Positions 27,351 through 40,246 of a DNA stretch of 64,000 nt are shown here, one piece after another. A model generated the notes under the pieces. It had not been told where the DNA came from, ran no database searches, and saw nothing but the letters and a program-made list of their open reading frames with translations. How positions within the stretch are numbered: position 1 is the stretch's first letter; each line of letters starts with the position of its first letter. Position numbers and translations under genes: made by a program. The DNA comes from Fasciola hepatica (lineage: Eukaryota; Platyhelminthes; Trematoda; Plagiorchiida; Fasciolidae): the NCBI GenBank assembly GCA_948099385.1, contig CANUEZ040000165.1, positions 74,501-138,500 on the forward strand. Reading direction: 5' to 3'.

Positions 27351-27879
27351 CCTTGTCTGTGGAAAATTATAAGTCTACTTTTCGGTTACAGTGGGTAACC
27401 TTTCAACCGACAAAGTCGTGTTACTGGCATTATATCTTCTCGTTTAGCACATCACGTGGAGCATCGTTCGTCCGATACGTTCCGAACTTCGTTCGGCCTT
27501 GATATACTGAAGTTCCCCGGTATGCTGAAAATCATTCTTTTTCCCAGATTGAGCCTGCGCGGGAAGGTGCAGCTTTGTAGCTTGCTAAGGGAGAGGTTTT
27601 ACCTACTATCGCTCACAGCAGTCAGTACTGATTAGACGACAGAGCATGCAGAAGTCCCCTAAATGAGCAGCAGTCTCTATGGTTGTTGCGGTCGCTCCTC
27701 GAAAGGGGAGCTTTTCGTCGGTTATCACGGAAGCCAGCAGGACCTTTTAGTTTGATATCACTAGTTTTTTCAGATAACTGAAGAGTCACCCCTGAGATCC
27801 ATTTTTTCTGTCGTTGTTGTTGTCATCGTCATTGTCTTCGTGTAGAACCCAGATCGCCTAAAGCGGATCATTGGATAAA

Positions 27880-28790
27880 TGCCCTCAGTGAAGTCCACTG
27901 ATTTTAACTGGTAAGTCTTCTCCCCTACGGTGGATAGGTAGAAGACAGAATCGGCCAGGGACTGTTTGACAATCTATCGGTGATCCCACCGCTCCTGTAC
28001 TAATTGGCTTTGGGACAGTTTTTCACGGTGATTGGCTAGGTGGATCTTGAAGCAAACAAGGACTAAGGTGCTGTCGGCTTCATTCTGGTTACCAGTCTCC
28101 GTGCCGCAGTAGGACCGGCAATCTTCAATATAGGATGACCATCGTTACGAAATCGGGATACGATCAATCTACTGAGCTGTGCGGCTTCGTTATAGTGCCA
28201 TCTTAGCAAGTTCTCCCTGAAATGTTCGAAGCGGATTTTGTAGAATTTTAGACTGTTGAAGTATGAAAAGCTGACGAGACTTTCACCATTGCTGTACTGC
28301 TGCCCGGAATCATATTTTCCCAGTATATGTCTGGCTGCCTAGGTGGGGGAGCCAGTGCGAGCCTTCCATTCCTCCGCAATCAGGAGAGTGTCAGGTTTAT
28401 TATCTTTTGTAGTCTCTCACAGAACTTGTCCTTTATCGTTTCATCGACTGTCACTGACGGGGCACAGAAAGCGACAATCTATATGTTCAAGGACGAGGCG
28501 GTAAAGCGAGCTAAGACTATCCTGGAGGATATGGGTTTCCATCCGGGTAGTGTCCTGATAGCTTCATTTTTAACAGTCATCGCGAAGCCGTGCAGACCAG
28601 AGTCGTCCATGGATCTGCTGTGATAGATATGGCAACTGTATTCAAGTCCGGAAACCTCAATACACCGGGCAGCCGAACTTCGGAGACATGCGACTTTCAT
28701 CCCGTAGCCGTGCAGAGTTCTCGCGGTGGAGTCTTAGCTTTCAATGTCCAAGAGTGTTCCTACATTTCATTAGGCTATTTTGATGCAGTT
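27880..28790 (-). pseudogene. RTE-like AP endonuclease domain
   Basis: Near 28,770 the minus strand reads NVRTLLDIES, then CHIYHSRSMDDSGLHG and LPGWKPISSRIVLARF. QIDRIPIS and DCRSYCGTET follow near 28,160-28,100. These correspond to the N-terminal strand, the central GLHG segment and the C-terminal QIDHI / DCRSYWG blocks of the apurinic-type endonuclease of RTE retrotransposons, which nicks target DNA for target-primed reverse transcription. The blocks sit in the right order but in different frames. The conserved H of QIDHI is replaced by R. It is non-functional. Confidence 0.75.
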
Positions 28791-28849
28791 TTGCATCTTA
28801 AGGCTTCCAGTTAGCGTATAGGTCTCCTCGGCCCCGGAGGAAAACGAGG

Positions 28850-29915
28850 AGCTTGGCTCACCGAGATGCCGTATCATGAACGATGTGTGTAAAGGAACTT
28901 TTCATTAGGAGTCTTGGGAATTTGGTACAAAGTGGCATTCTCAGGGTCCTTCGGCTTTTTGTTCGAAGTGTAAACTGTTGCCCGTGCACAGTCAAGTGCT
29001 ACCTGTTGGGCAACAGAAATCTTGTTTTGGCAGACGCTGACCGAACAAAGGTTTAATACCTCCTTTGGAATGTAAACTGGAATAGGTCACGTGTGCATGA
29101 CCAAATTTGTTGTGAAAATCAAAGTTGCAATATTGATCACATATTGATTTGAATGCACTTCGGCTTGTACTGAATTCATTTTGTTGTGTCGCATTAGCTG
29201 ACATCAAATCAACGCGTGCTGGATTTACTAATAACAATACATCGTTATCATAGAGATTATAATTAGCTGAACTTTTGTTAACCGTGAGTAAGATACTCTT
29301 CAAAATCCAACAGATGTTCCAATACTTGTGCACATGTGTGGTGTATTTAAGCTTGCATGTGCAATATTTTGGTAGTCGGTGGTTAAAGGATTAAGTGTCA
29401 GTTACCTAACCTTCATTCTCAGTGTCAGCTATCAAGGGGTCATTTGAGGTCAGATTGAAATTGCGGCTATTTGTGGTGAGAAACGAGTAAATGCCATTAA
29501 GCACGTCACAGTTGAATTACTGACTTGCATCGTACATGATATCTTCATTTATTCCTCGTTATTTAAGTTTCAGGAGCATTTATGATTGTGATTACAGAAG
29601 AATCTAGTATCTAGCCGGAGGATCCAGTGACCAGTGATGACTTTGCTTGGTCATAACCATTATCCACCATTGTAATAGCTGCCGCGCGATATAGATTGAA
29701 TATTTATTTTCGAATTTATCTTCCCTCAACATGCTGCTCATTTTGTTGTTTCAAGTCAAGTCTAGCCAAATAGTGTATTCATTCATCCCAAGGGATGAAT
29801 GTTCAGTACTATTCTCATGGATACGTTATTTGTTGGATAAACGTGCTGAATATTCAGTAAATACAAGCAGCGGTTAAAAAAATAACAACAAAATGAGTTA
29901 GGATTAAGTGTTTTT
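28850..29915. other. no recognisable gene
   Basis: A 113-codon minus frame (28,992-29,333) has no recognisable domain. This gap separates the RTE-like element from the Jockey-like fragments. Confidence 0.45.
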
Positions 29916-29919
29916 GAAT

Positions 29920-30545
29920 TCACCAGACACCAGGAAAGGGTTATTGCGGTAGGTTGCACAATAGGGGAGGACAAATGAAGGATAGCAGGTTGTACAGGGA
30001 GCAGAACAAGTTGCATTTACACCTGGTGGATGAGGAAGAAACACGCTCAGTGTAATGTGTGTGCACCGTGGATGATTCCAGTCGCACAGGATATTAATGG
30101 AGAGATTTAGCACGAAGAAAAATTGTCTTTTGTAAGAAAATTAGACACATCAAGACAGAAAATAGCACTGGATGGTGTTATAACTTTGATAAACTTGCTC
30201 AGAACGATAGTCTTTCTTTCGAAGACCAGCATGGATAACAGAGCAAAAGTGTAAGAGTTATGGCATCAGGCAGGAATATGCGAGGCTATTTTGGGGGTAT
30301 TGAAGAATGTATACAGACCTTAGCCCTAGAACATAAAACGATAGTCGTTGAATCCTTGTAAATACATACAATAAATTCCGGGACCGGGTGAAGTTTTGGG
30401 AAATGGTTACGCCAAGATATTTCACTGCCCGAACTGAGGGCATTATCTTGTTGTCCAATATGTAAAGAAGAACCATTACTTTCGAATGAAGATGAATGTC
30501 TTCCTTTTGCACATGAAAATAGAATGTCAACAGGTCAAGTCAAAC
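29920..30545 (-). pseudogene. Jockey-like RT 3' fragment (copy J2)
   Basis: The minus strand encodes VRAVKYLGVTISQNFTRSRN, FTRIQRLSFYVLGLR and, further on, YRNNPFLV. This is the RT thumb plus C-terminal tail of the same family as 18.5, 31.0 and 48.0 kb. It begins after the catalytic core, as expected of a 5'-truncated insertion. It lies about 60 bp from a second fragment of the same region and strand (J1), so these are two separate insertions or a local duplication. Stops and frameshifts are present. Confidence 0.7.
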
Positions 30546-30599
30546 TGTTAGTGGCTTCTACACCCGATTGGGTGGAATTCCAGCATACATACCACATCT

Positions 30600-31162
30600 A
30601 GGAATATAAAAATACGGAATCGGGAAAAACGTACAACTCATGATAAGTTATACCCAAGTGAACAGTTTCGTAAGCGTGTAGTTGCTTTCACTGAGTCAAC
30701 AAGCAGACTAGCAAGGTACGGCAAAACTGAACTGCGAAGTGCAGACTTGCGAGCGCGTGTGTTGTGAACACAGCTTTTGAGAGTTGGCTGTGTAGAGGAT
30801 GATGAATGTCTGAATGTATATTCAGAGTTAAATGGCCACTAACATTGCTGTATTTATCAGTGACGGTGTCAACAAGTATATCTTTGGATATGCCAATCCA
30901 TTTATAGACGTGTTTTATGGATCTAATCGTCAGGTTAAAATCTTTCCTCCATAGGACAAGGGAAACGACTGGAGAGAAGTACAGCTAGTACGGCAGAAAG
31001 CATGCAGACACAAATATAAAAGCCGACTGACCTGGGATCAAGAGTAATCCTAAACGGAGAGAGAAAAATTACGACTTACTAACTTTACAGAATATCTGTT
31101 GACCACGCATGTACCATGAAAGATTATGGGATAGTGTAACACCAATGTATTTAACCGTTAGT
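30600..31162 (-). pseudogene. Jockey-like RT 3' fragment (copy J1)
   Basis: Minus-strand reading frames give KYIGVTLSHNLSW, SAFIFVSACFLPY, FSPVVSLVLWRKDFNLTIRS, then HPLHSQLSKAVFTTHALAS and FAVLPYLASLL. These are consecutive blocks of the thumb and C-terminal region of a Jockey-like RT, including the hydrophobic FSPVV segment and the HPLH motif. It starts exactly at a GTCAG repeat that adjoins the CR1-like element, so the two elements abut in opposite orientations. Confidence 0.75.
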
Positions 31163-31182
31163 CAGGTCAGGTCAGGTCAGGT
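31161..31182. repeat. (GTCAG)4 pentamer repeat
   Basis: Four consecutive GTCAG units lie between the 5' side of the J1 fragment and the CR1-like element. They may be part of the CR1-like 5' region or a junction repeat. Confidence 0.9.
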
Positions 31183-31279
31183 TGCACAGGACTGATAGCG
31201 GTCGGGGCCAGTCGAGCGTCCTGAATTCTCTCAGCGGTATGCACAGAGATCGGCATCCACTACTGCAACTTTTTTAACT

Positions 31280-32095
31280 CCTTCCAGTTTTGTTACACGA
31301 AGGGATTTGTTCCTTCAGTTGGCTGAAAAAAGGAACACAAGAAGGAGCTGGAGAGGAATCGAGCATGACGAGAAGCCGCAACGTACTCATACTGAACCAT
31401 GAGAAACCGACCATTACAGAATCGAAAACAAGACTGGATTTGAATAACAGGTGGGTGCTGAACCTGATAAGGTTTGTAGGCATTAGTCAAATGGTATGAA
31501 TAAGGAGAATTCATAGGGTCGACGACCGAGAATACAACCAGAACCAGCGAGACCAATCCTGGTTGAATTCGTAAACCAGAACATCAGGGACCAACTGCTA
31601 GCAAGAGCGGGGGACATTTATCACCGCAAAATGGTAAGATACATTAAGGTGCCTGATACTTTGAAAACGGGTATAAAGTCACGAGGGAAAGCCAGCCTAC
31701 GAGGAAGGCGAGTACAAACATCGCCTCAACACAGGGGTTTGCTGGGAACAATCCCAGTAATACAAACCGGGACGTATATCACGCGCAGCACGCCAAACAA
31801 GTACTGTCAAGTAGTGGTTGTATTTGAAGACGTATTGGAAGACGAGTCGTGGGAGGTCTCAGTGGAAGAGGAAATTAGTCCTGGGCCGCCTATCATAAGA
31901 AATTTCGGAAGGCCAAAAAGAAGTTGTTCTTGCAACGCTCATGAGGCGTATACAAGATTCCGACCCGATGGAACAAACAATCGTAGAGGCGAACCAGCAA
32001 ACTATGACGTCCAGTCCATTGGAAGCAAAAAAAGTAGCAGCCACTCGGACACTCCGCACGAGGCAAGACGTGAAATAAAGGAGAAAAATGCCAAG
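31280..32095 (+). pseudogene. CR1-like ORF1 (nucleic-acid chaperone) relic
   Basis: RNVLILNHEKP near 31,377 and RPILVEFVNQNIRDQLLARA near 31,550-31,610 match the RRM-like pattern of ORF1 proteins. That pattern has an N-terminal RN-hydrophobic strand and a later RP-[IL]-[LV]-[VK]-[FE]-F block. The open frame from 31,631 to 32,155 (174 codons) carries the rest of ORF1 (KVPDTLKTG and a charged region). Its last codons already read as the start of ORF2 (VMLYTNAYSIRKR). ORF1p binds element RNA in the ribonucleoprotein. Frames must be switched before 31,631, so it is broken. Confidence 0.6.
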
Positions 32096-32109
32096 TCGAT
32101 AGAAAGGGC

Positions 32110-32800
32110 CACGGTAATGCTATACACCAATGCCTACAGCATTAGAAAGAGATAGGCGGAGCTGACCACTAGAGGCGCTCATTGCAATGCTGAAATAGTC
32201 GCAGTCTCATAGAAATGGGTTTCCCAAAATGACCATATCCCACGAGGAGTGCAAGACCACTATCTCGTTTATCGATAGGACAGGGGAATTGACACAGCCG
32301 GTGGTGGAGTAGCTTTCTTGGTCAGAGAAGGACCAGTGAACATGGAATCAGAAGTGAGTTTGTGCACAGGAAGCACTCAAATGTGTGCTATCGTTGTAAG
32401 ATAGCGTGCCAGAAAGACAGCTGTTGTATGCGCACCCAGAAGCCCAAATTCAACAATAAACGAGGGTAAAAGGTCGATGGGTGCACTACAGCGGCCCAAG
32501 GCTTCAGCGAGTGGGCTTCTAATAGTAGAAGACTTTAACATGCCAAGAGTGGATTGGACAACAGGTAGTTGTATCTCGGGTAGAGCAAAGGAAGACTTCG
32601 TCGAACGGATGCACAGCAGAGCTCTGTTCCACAATATTCAAGGAAGCACAAGATACAGATCTGGACAGCAGCCTTCGCTGCCTGACTTAGTGATCACAAG
32701 GCACGAAAATGACATAGACGGGTTAGATTTGCTGACGCCCTTAGGCAAAAGTAATCATGTCACCATCAAATTTTCCCTTTGTCTCAGGCATGCGAAAGCC
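32110..32800 (+). pseudogene. CR1-like ORF2 endonuclease domain
   Basis: The blocks appear in correct order: MLYTNAYSIRKR (32,118), ELTTRGAHCNAEIVAV followed by a stop (32,159), DTAGGGVAFLVREG (32,294), VEDFNMPRVDWTTG (32,526) and LPDLVITRHEND...LLTPLGKSNHVTI (32,680-32,768). These are the AP-endonuclease motifs of CR1 elements, normally SIxNK, GGGVAxYVR, GDFN and SDH. Here the GDFN glycine is E and the catalytic SDH reads SNH. Together with the stops this rules out activity. Confidence 0.85.
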
Positions 32801-33359
32801 ATAGGAGAATTACGTAGACATTGCGGGTGGATAGACATAAGGGAGCTAACGACCGGGGCCGCGGAACCTGAATGAGAAATGGAGGGTGAGGAAGCTGAAG
32901 TAAAGGAAATGTGACAGAGGATCAAGGGAAACCTTCTGGAGCTGCAGGACAGTTTTGCCCCACTCCAGGAGTGCAGAAACAAAGACAAGCCGGATTGGTG
33001 GCCGCCGGTGGTTCGAGGAGCAGGCAAAAAGATGGACAAAAGCTGGCATATCTTCAAGGCCACGGGTAAAGAATGAGCCTGGTAACGGTACAAAGGGGAT
33101 AGAAACTCAGCCGTAAAAGTTCAACGAGGGGCTAAGAGGACTTCTGAACTGGCGCTGTCCAGAGACGTTAAACGAAACCCGAAAAGATACTACAGATATG
33201 TTCAGTCAAAGGCTTCGCTTAGAAATGGAGTGGGACCTCTGGTGTTGAGGGATGGGGGGGGGGAATATGCAACGATGACCAGAGAAAAGCAGACGCCCTA
33301 GGCCAGTACTTCAAGGGTGTACATAGAAGTGATGGGGGACAACAAACACGGACCGAAAC

Positions 33360-34660
33360 CCAAGTGGTTGCTCCTATCCTCCCAACCCGCAAATTGGAGA
33401 ACGGGAGACAGAGAAACTATTGGAAGGGCTTAACATACACAGTTCGGCGGAGCCTGATGCTATCATACAGCCATTGACTGCCATGATCAGTGGACATGCA
33501 TGCCGTCTATACTGGGCCACTCCTTACCCAGGAGTATTACCTTTGGACTGGAAGTTAGCTACTTTTGTGGCTATCTACGAGGGAGGGTCAAGGACAGACA
33601 AAGTGTTCAGAGCGACTGGTGAGGGGACATATATGTAAAAACCTACTGAGCCACAAATTGCTCTGTAAACCACAGAACGGGTTTTTCAAGGGCAAATTCT
33701 GCCTTTCGAACTCTGTAGTATTCCTAGACAAAGTCACAAATCAGCTCGACGAGGGCAAGATGGTCGAAGTTTGCTACCTAGACTTCAGCAAGGCCTTTGA
33801 TACAGTCAGCTATCGCCTATTTATGGGAAAACTAAAGACGTTTGGGACAGAAGGCCAAATAGGCAAGTGGGTATTAGCTTTCCTAATAAACAGAACGTTT
33901 CATGTCAGAGTGTGAACTCACAAGTTAAATGCAGCAAAGGTAACCAGCGGAGTATCTCAAGGGTCAGTTTTATGTCCACTTCTTTTTCTTGTATGCATAA
34001 ACGATTTAGTGGAAGGATTGACCCTAGCGTGTTTTATTTTTACAGACCATGTAAAATTTGTGGGATCGGGAGATTGTGATAAACTAGCAGGGGGCCTGAA
34101 TCAGGTAGTTAGCTGGGCAAACAAATGGGACATACCATTAAACGAAAACAACAATCATCTTCTAACCTGAGCTTCAGTGGGAGTAACGGTCATGGGGGAA
34201 AATGGACAATTCACAGTTGATGGGACGCAGTCAACAGAGGGCTTGGGTGTCCGAATGACTGTGGACTTCAAATGTGCCGAACAGTGCAAGCTGGCTGCTC
34301 ATAGGGCAAGATATGAGGTCTTTCGGCTGCGCTCAGCCCTATCTTGCAGATCGGTGCAAGTGTTCATACCCATGTATAGGGCAGTAGTTAGGCCCCTTTT
34401 AGAACATTGTGCGCAGGCTTGAGCATATTTTTCGAAAAGGATTCAGTTTGACTAGGAAAGGTCCAGCGACTAGCCACCCGGATGGTTGAGGGACAACGAG
34501 GGAAACCGTTTGAACAACGACTGCATGATATGGGACTCTTATCACTTGGGAAAAGAAGACTTAGAGGAGACCTCATTGATATTGGTATGGGTTGATTACT
34601 AGCAGATAGGAGAGGAAACCTGTTGGTGAGGACTCTGTGTGATTCATCAGAAATTGAGGA
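33360..34660 (+). pseudogene. CR1-like ORF2 reverse transcriptase and C-terminal region
   Basis: RT motif 2 appears as NGFFKGKFCLSNSVVFLDKV (33,679). Motif A reads YLDFSKAFDTV (33,778) and keeps its catalytic aspartate. Motif B reads SGVSQGSVLCPLLF (33,948), and the thumb LGVRMTVDFKCAEQ lies near 34,243. The active-site YADD equivalent near 34,047 reads FTDH, so one catalytic aspartate is lost. The characteristic CR1 tail ([15 protein letters not shown], then [16 protein letters not shown]) lies at about 34,478-34,580. Several frame changes occur. Confidence 0.85.
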
Positions 34661-34744
34661 CAAGTAATCATTCTGGCATTTAGAAGAATTCAGTAGAATG
34701 GAACGGAAAAAGGACCATTTTGCAATTTGGGATGGCGAGTTCTG

Positions 34745-35465
34745 AATTGGTGAATTCGTTTCAAGTGACAGTAATTCACCTCCTAAAACTATACCATCAG
34801 CGTATTTTCAGCCAACAAATGTCGACAGGATTGGAAGTTGTTTGATGTACAAAGGAAAGTAAAAAGGTTAAAACATTGCACCCCGTAATACACCGGAATC
34901 AAATGAAACAAGAGGACTTTTGGCCGTTGAAATAAGTGAACCATCTTCCGTCAGTGAAGTTGTCTGAATTCAGCCTGCAAAAGCTTGGATTATTGCCACT
35001 TATGGCGAGTATGCTGGGCAATGCTGATCAACTGAAGCTACCAAGAGAGTTTCTGAAATCCAAAAACACCTCTATTACAGTTTTACATTTTTTGTCCAAA
35101 GCCAAGGCTTTTGAGCGGTCTATGTAAGCGACAGCTTCGAGTGACGAACGCGAAGATTGGTAAGCAAACTGGTGTACATCTTCTTCATTAGGCTCCAATT
35201 TAATCCACGGTACTAAAGGCCGCCCAAAAGATTTGACGATCACAAAAGTACAGGCAATGTGATGGTATTTCCCGGGGTTCTTTATTGGGGATAGGCGTTA
35301 TCTTGACCAGTCTCCAAAAGTCAGGAGTTTTCCCGCTTGATAGAGAGCTACTGAAGATATTGGTCAATGTAACCGAAAGAGAGTCAGCTCCCTCCTTGAG
35401 TACAACAGATAATGGCTCATCTGGATTATGAGCTTTGGATAAATTGGGAGATAAATGTGACGGCC
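34745..35465 (-). pseudogene. Jockey-like RT core fragment (copy A)
   Basis: The minus strand gives SVTLTNIFSSSLSSGKTPDF with WRLVKITPIPNKEP (RT motif 0/1, about 35,370-35,290), HQFAYQSSRSSLEAVAYID (motif 2, about 35,165), TVIEVFLDFRNS (motif A, about 35,050) and a KYADGIVLGG-like YADD box near 34,800 with the second D changed to G. It abuts copy B, which contains the same motif 2 region, so these are two separate insertions of related elements on the same strand. Confidence 0.7.
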
Positions 35466-36718
35466 TCGAGGACAGGATAATAAAAGATATGAATCACTAA
35501 GTTGAAATGATCGAAAGTTATCATCATATGTGACAACACCATCAGTGCACTCAATCATCAGAAACTTTGGATAAGTTACTAATGTAAAATGAAAAAGTAA
35601 GAGAGACAGAATGGCACACAAAAGTATATCTGTGTTGACGGGCGAAGAACCAGAGCTGTCGCTTTTGAGTATTGTCAGTGGAGTTCTATCAGTAAAATAG
35701 TTTCTAGTCAGTGAAACCAGAAGAGGATGTACGCTTGTGGTTGGTAACATTGACAAAAGTAGAGGCCTATCAGCACATTTGGATGTATTACTCCAATCGA
35801 GAAAACGCACAAGAAAAAGCTTGCTGGTGCGATCAAGGGAGAATGGAATGGAGATGACTAAATATGCAAGGGTATCTTCAGTGGAATGTTTGTTTCGATA
35901 AGCAAATTGTGAGTCGTACTCAATATTTACGCACCACTTAATGCTTGTAAGAATGAGTTTTTCGAATATTTTTGAAAGAACAGAATTGCTTGCGACAGGA
36001 CACAATTAACCGATTTCCTATTTGGGTAAAGGGGTCATACGAATAGGTCTCCAGTGGTCCGTGATGACGCATTATTCGATGCATTTGGTAAAAAAGTACA
36101 ATAAGAGTTTCGGCTGGTTGAGGTTCAATAAGTTTTGCAGCCTTCATGATTCTAAGTCCTTTGGCTCGGTTAACACTCCGCTCGGATTGACAAAAAATGA
36201 TTCTAAGTCCTTGCTAGGCTCAAAATTGAATTCCGAGGGCGCTATGTTGATTGTTGATGATGTACAAGCCATTTGACCGAACTCTCTAGCCATTTCTGAG
36301 GGTACTCGGTATGTGGAGTTCATACCATAGAGCTTCTTCATTGTGTTCCAAAGTTGGAAATAGTTGGAGTTTCTAAGTTCAGTGAGTGTGTACAACCTGC
36401 CCAGTTTTTTTTAATCTGAGACTAGTAGTATCCGTCCATGCGTTGCTATGGCTCAGTCCGGTTAAACGGAGAAGGAGTAAAGGAGACGTTGCACATTTTT
36501 CATACATCTAACCTACGCACCTACCTTGTCACAAAACTAGGTGAGAAAGCTCAATCGGGCAAAACAGTTATGATTGCATTGTTGATAACAGATAACTATG
36601 GAAGTTACAAAAGGTACACAAAAATACTCACGTATTCGAATGCAAAGTTGTGTCAAAATTTCGAAGCAAAAGATGAACAACTTTGGGAGATTTTAGATTT
36701 TGAACAAACGAACACTTA

Positions 36719-36810
36719 CGATATGAGTAGTACGGCATTGTATCTGGATGACGGGACAAAATTCCCCCGAAAGCACACGACCGGTTTCGCGGTTATTGCC
36801 GCTCATCAGA
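36719..36810 (+). repeat. inverted repeat arm A (partner 36,949-37,040)
   Basis: Reverse complement of 36,949-37,040 with roughly eight mismatches over 92 bases. Paired coordinates sum to 73,759. Confidence 0.9.
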
Positions 36811-36869
36811 TATGCGTACCCGGTACTCTTCCGCCCGATCATTCTTATACTCGAGCACTCCACAGTTGG

Positions 36870-36928
36870 TTTACAGCTGTAATCTCATTTGAATCGAATG
36901 GAGCACGCATGGACGGGGAGTCCATTTT
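36870..36928 (+). repeat. inverted repeat arm C (partner 37,132-37,190)
   Basis: Reverse complement of 37,132-37,190 over 59 bases with a handful of mismatches. Paired coordinates sum to 74,060, so this is a different axis from the A pair. Confidence 0.9.
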
Positions 36929-37949
36929 AAGAATCACACGGTCATTCTTCTGATGAGCGGCAATAACCGCGAAACCGATCGTGTGCTTCCGGGGAAATTT
37001 TTTCCTGTCATCCAGATACAATGCCGTACTGCTCATATCGAAAATCCATACTTGGGACCATGTGTCCTCGTTTTGAAGATTAGCCGTGTTAACTGACGAA
37101 TTAACTTTGGAAGAATCACCGTGTAACTCTAAAAATGGACTCCCCGTCCACGGACGCTCCATTCGATTTAAATGAGATTACAGCTGTAAAAGAACATTTG
37201 CATTTTTATTCGTATAGATTCAGTTAGATACTTTGTTTGTATTACCGATGTTCTATTTCTAGTCTTGTAAGTACGTTCTTTCCGTCGTCTTATTGTTTCC
37301 AGTTGAGGCTGCCTGGTGGGTCTGATGTAAACCTGCCCTCGTGGGCAATAAATATCTTTAAAAAAGTTCAAATAATTTTTCCAATGATTACAGCCAATAG
37401 AGATCACAGGACAGTAGAATTGACCAAAACAATTGTCCTGAACTGTCTCATATCAATGTCAGGTTTTCTTGGTTGCATTGCGTATGGAAAATCCTGCGAT
37501 TAGAAGAACGAGTATGCATAAGGTGGCGTGACTTGGAATCAGTCTTGGGGTAGAATTCGACGATGCAGTGATCGAAGCTGGATAGGAAAGCTATCTTCTG
37601 AACAGAGATCATCCAGGCGACGTTAACAAAGAGTAGATTGAGCTGCGCATTCTTGCCCGTGAAGAAGTATAAAATAGTCTGTACCACCAAGCGGTTACGA
37701 GTGCTAATATCCGAGTAAATAAAATCTCCATTGAGGATGGCGAGTGAAATCTCAATAGGTTCTATGATTTCTAAGGTGAATTTGACGAAGAATGAATAGA
37801 TATCATTTGACAAGCAAGATAGTGAAATATAAATATTTTCGGTGATACTCGGTTCATATTCGCTGGGGAATCGTGGTTTGCATTCCACAGAAAGAAGAGC
37901 AATCTGTTCTTCTCTCTAAGCCAAAAAAAAGGTTTTGAACTCTTGCGCC

Positions 37950-40240
<2,291 letters not shown>

Positions 40241-40246
40241 TCCAGA

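Larger units (their letters stand above)
25930..28840 (-). mobile_element. RTE-like non-LTR retrotransposon, degraded, minus strand
   Basis: In minus-strand order one finds an AP-endonuclease domain (about 28,770-27,880), a reverse transcriptase (about 27,350-26,700), a thumb region (about 26,610-26,160) and the usual C-terminal tail (about 26,120-25,950). This order and spacing match RTE-clade elements, which encode one long EN-RT polyprotein. The copy runs close to full length, so it was probably not severely 5'-truncated on insertion. It is riddled with frameshifts and stops, and no intact frame remains. No target-site duplication is visible. Confidence 0.8.
31183..34740 (+). mobile_element. 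CR1-like non-LTR retrotransposon, near full length, inactivated
   Basis: The order ORF1, endonuclease, reverse transcriptase and C-terminal helper region is intact over about 3.5 kb on the plus strand, as in CR1-clade elements. ORF1 relics occupy about 31,280-32,090, the endonuclease 32,110-32,800, and the RT with its C-terminal segment 33,360-34,640. Stops and frameshifts break it throughout (for example TAG at 32,153). It is the most complete non-LTR copy in the window. The 3' end is not precisely defined, and no target-site duplication was found. Confidence 0.85.
36400..37193. mobile_element. insert with interleaved inverted repeats inside copy B
   Basis: Two pairs of inverted repeats interlock. 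Bases 36,719-36,810 pair with 36,949-37,040 (about 92 bp). Bases 36,870-36,928 pair with 37,132-37,190 (59 bp). The order is A, C, A', C', which is not a simple foldback. The insert separates the endonuclease-linker half from the RT half of the surrounding retrotransposon, so it arrived later. Related sequence also occurs near 1.7 kb. The open frames on both strands (171 codons plus, 105 codons minus) share the peptide STALYLDD..KFPRKHT because they read the two copies of arm A. I do not recognise the family. Confidence 0.65.
35480..37910 (-). mobile_element. Jockey-like non-LTR retrotransposon (copy B), interrupted by an insert
   Basis: The minus strand carries an endonuclease part (37,888-37,448: LNGDFIYSDIS, then NAQLNLLFVNVAWMISVQKI and DHCIVEFYPKT) and a linker (37,400-37,195: RPTRQPQLETIRRRKERT). 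After a foreign insert of about 0.8 kb comes the RT (36,395-35,480: SVLSKIFEKLI, DSQFAYRNKHSTEDTLAYLV, then LTRNYFTDRT). The 35,364-36,005 frame of 213 codons is the longest open frame in the window, which suggests it is younger than its neighbours. It still lacks a normal motif A (RFLDWSNTS in place of FLDFSxAF) and is split by the insert, so it is inactive. Confidence 0.75.

Noticed and set aside
36438..36953. 171-codon plus-strand frame as a possible host gene
   Set aside because: It overlaps the interleaved inverted repeats and its second half is simply arm A plus arm C; it belongs to the repeat insert.
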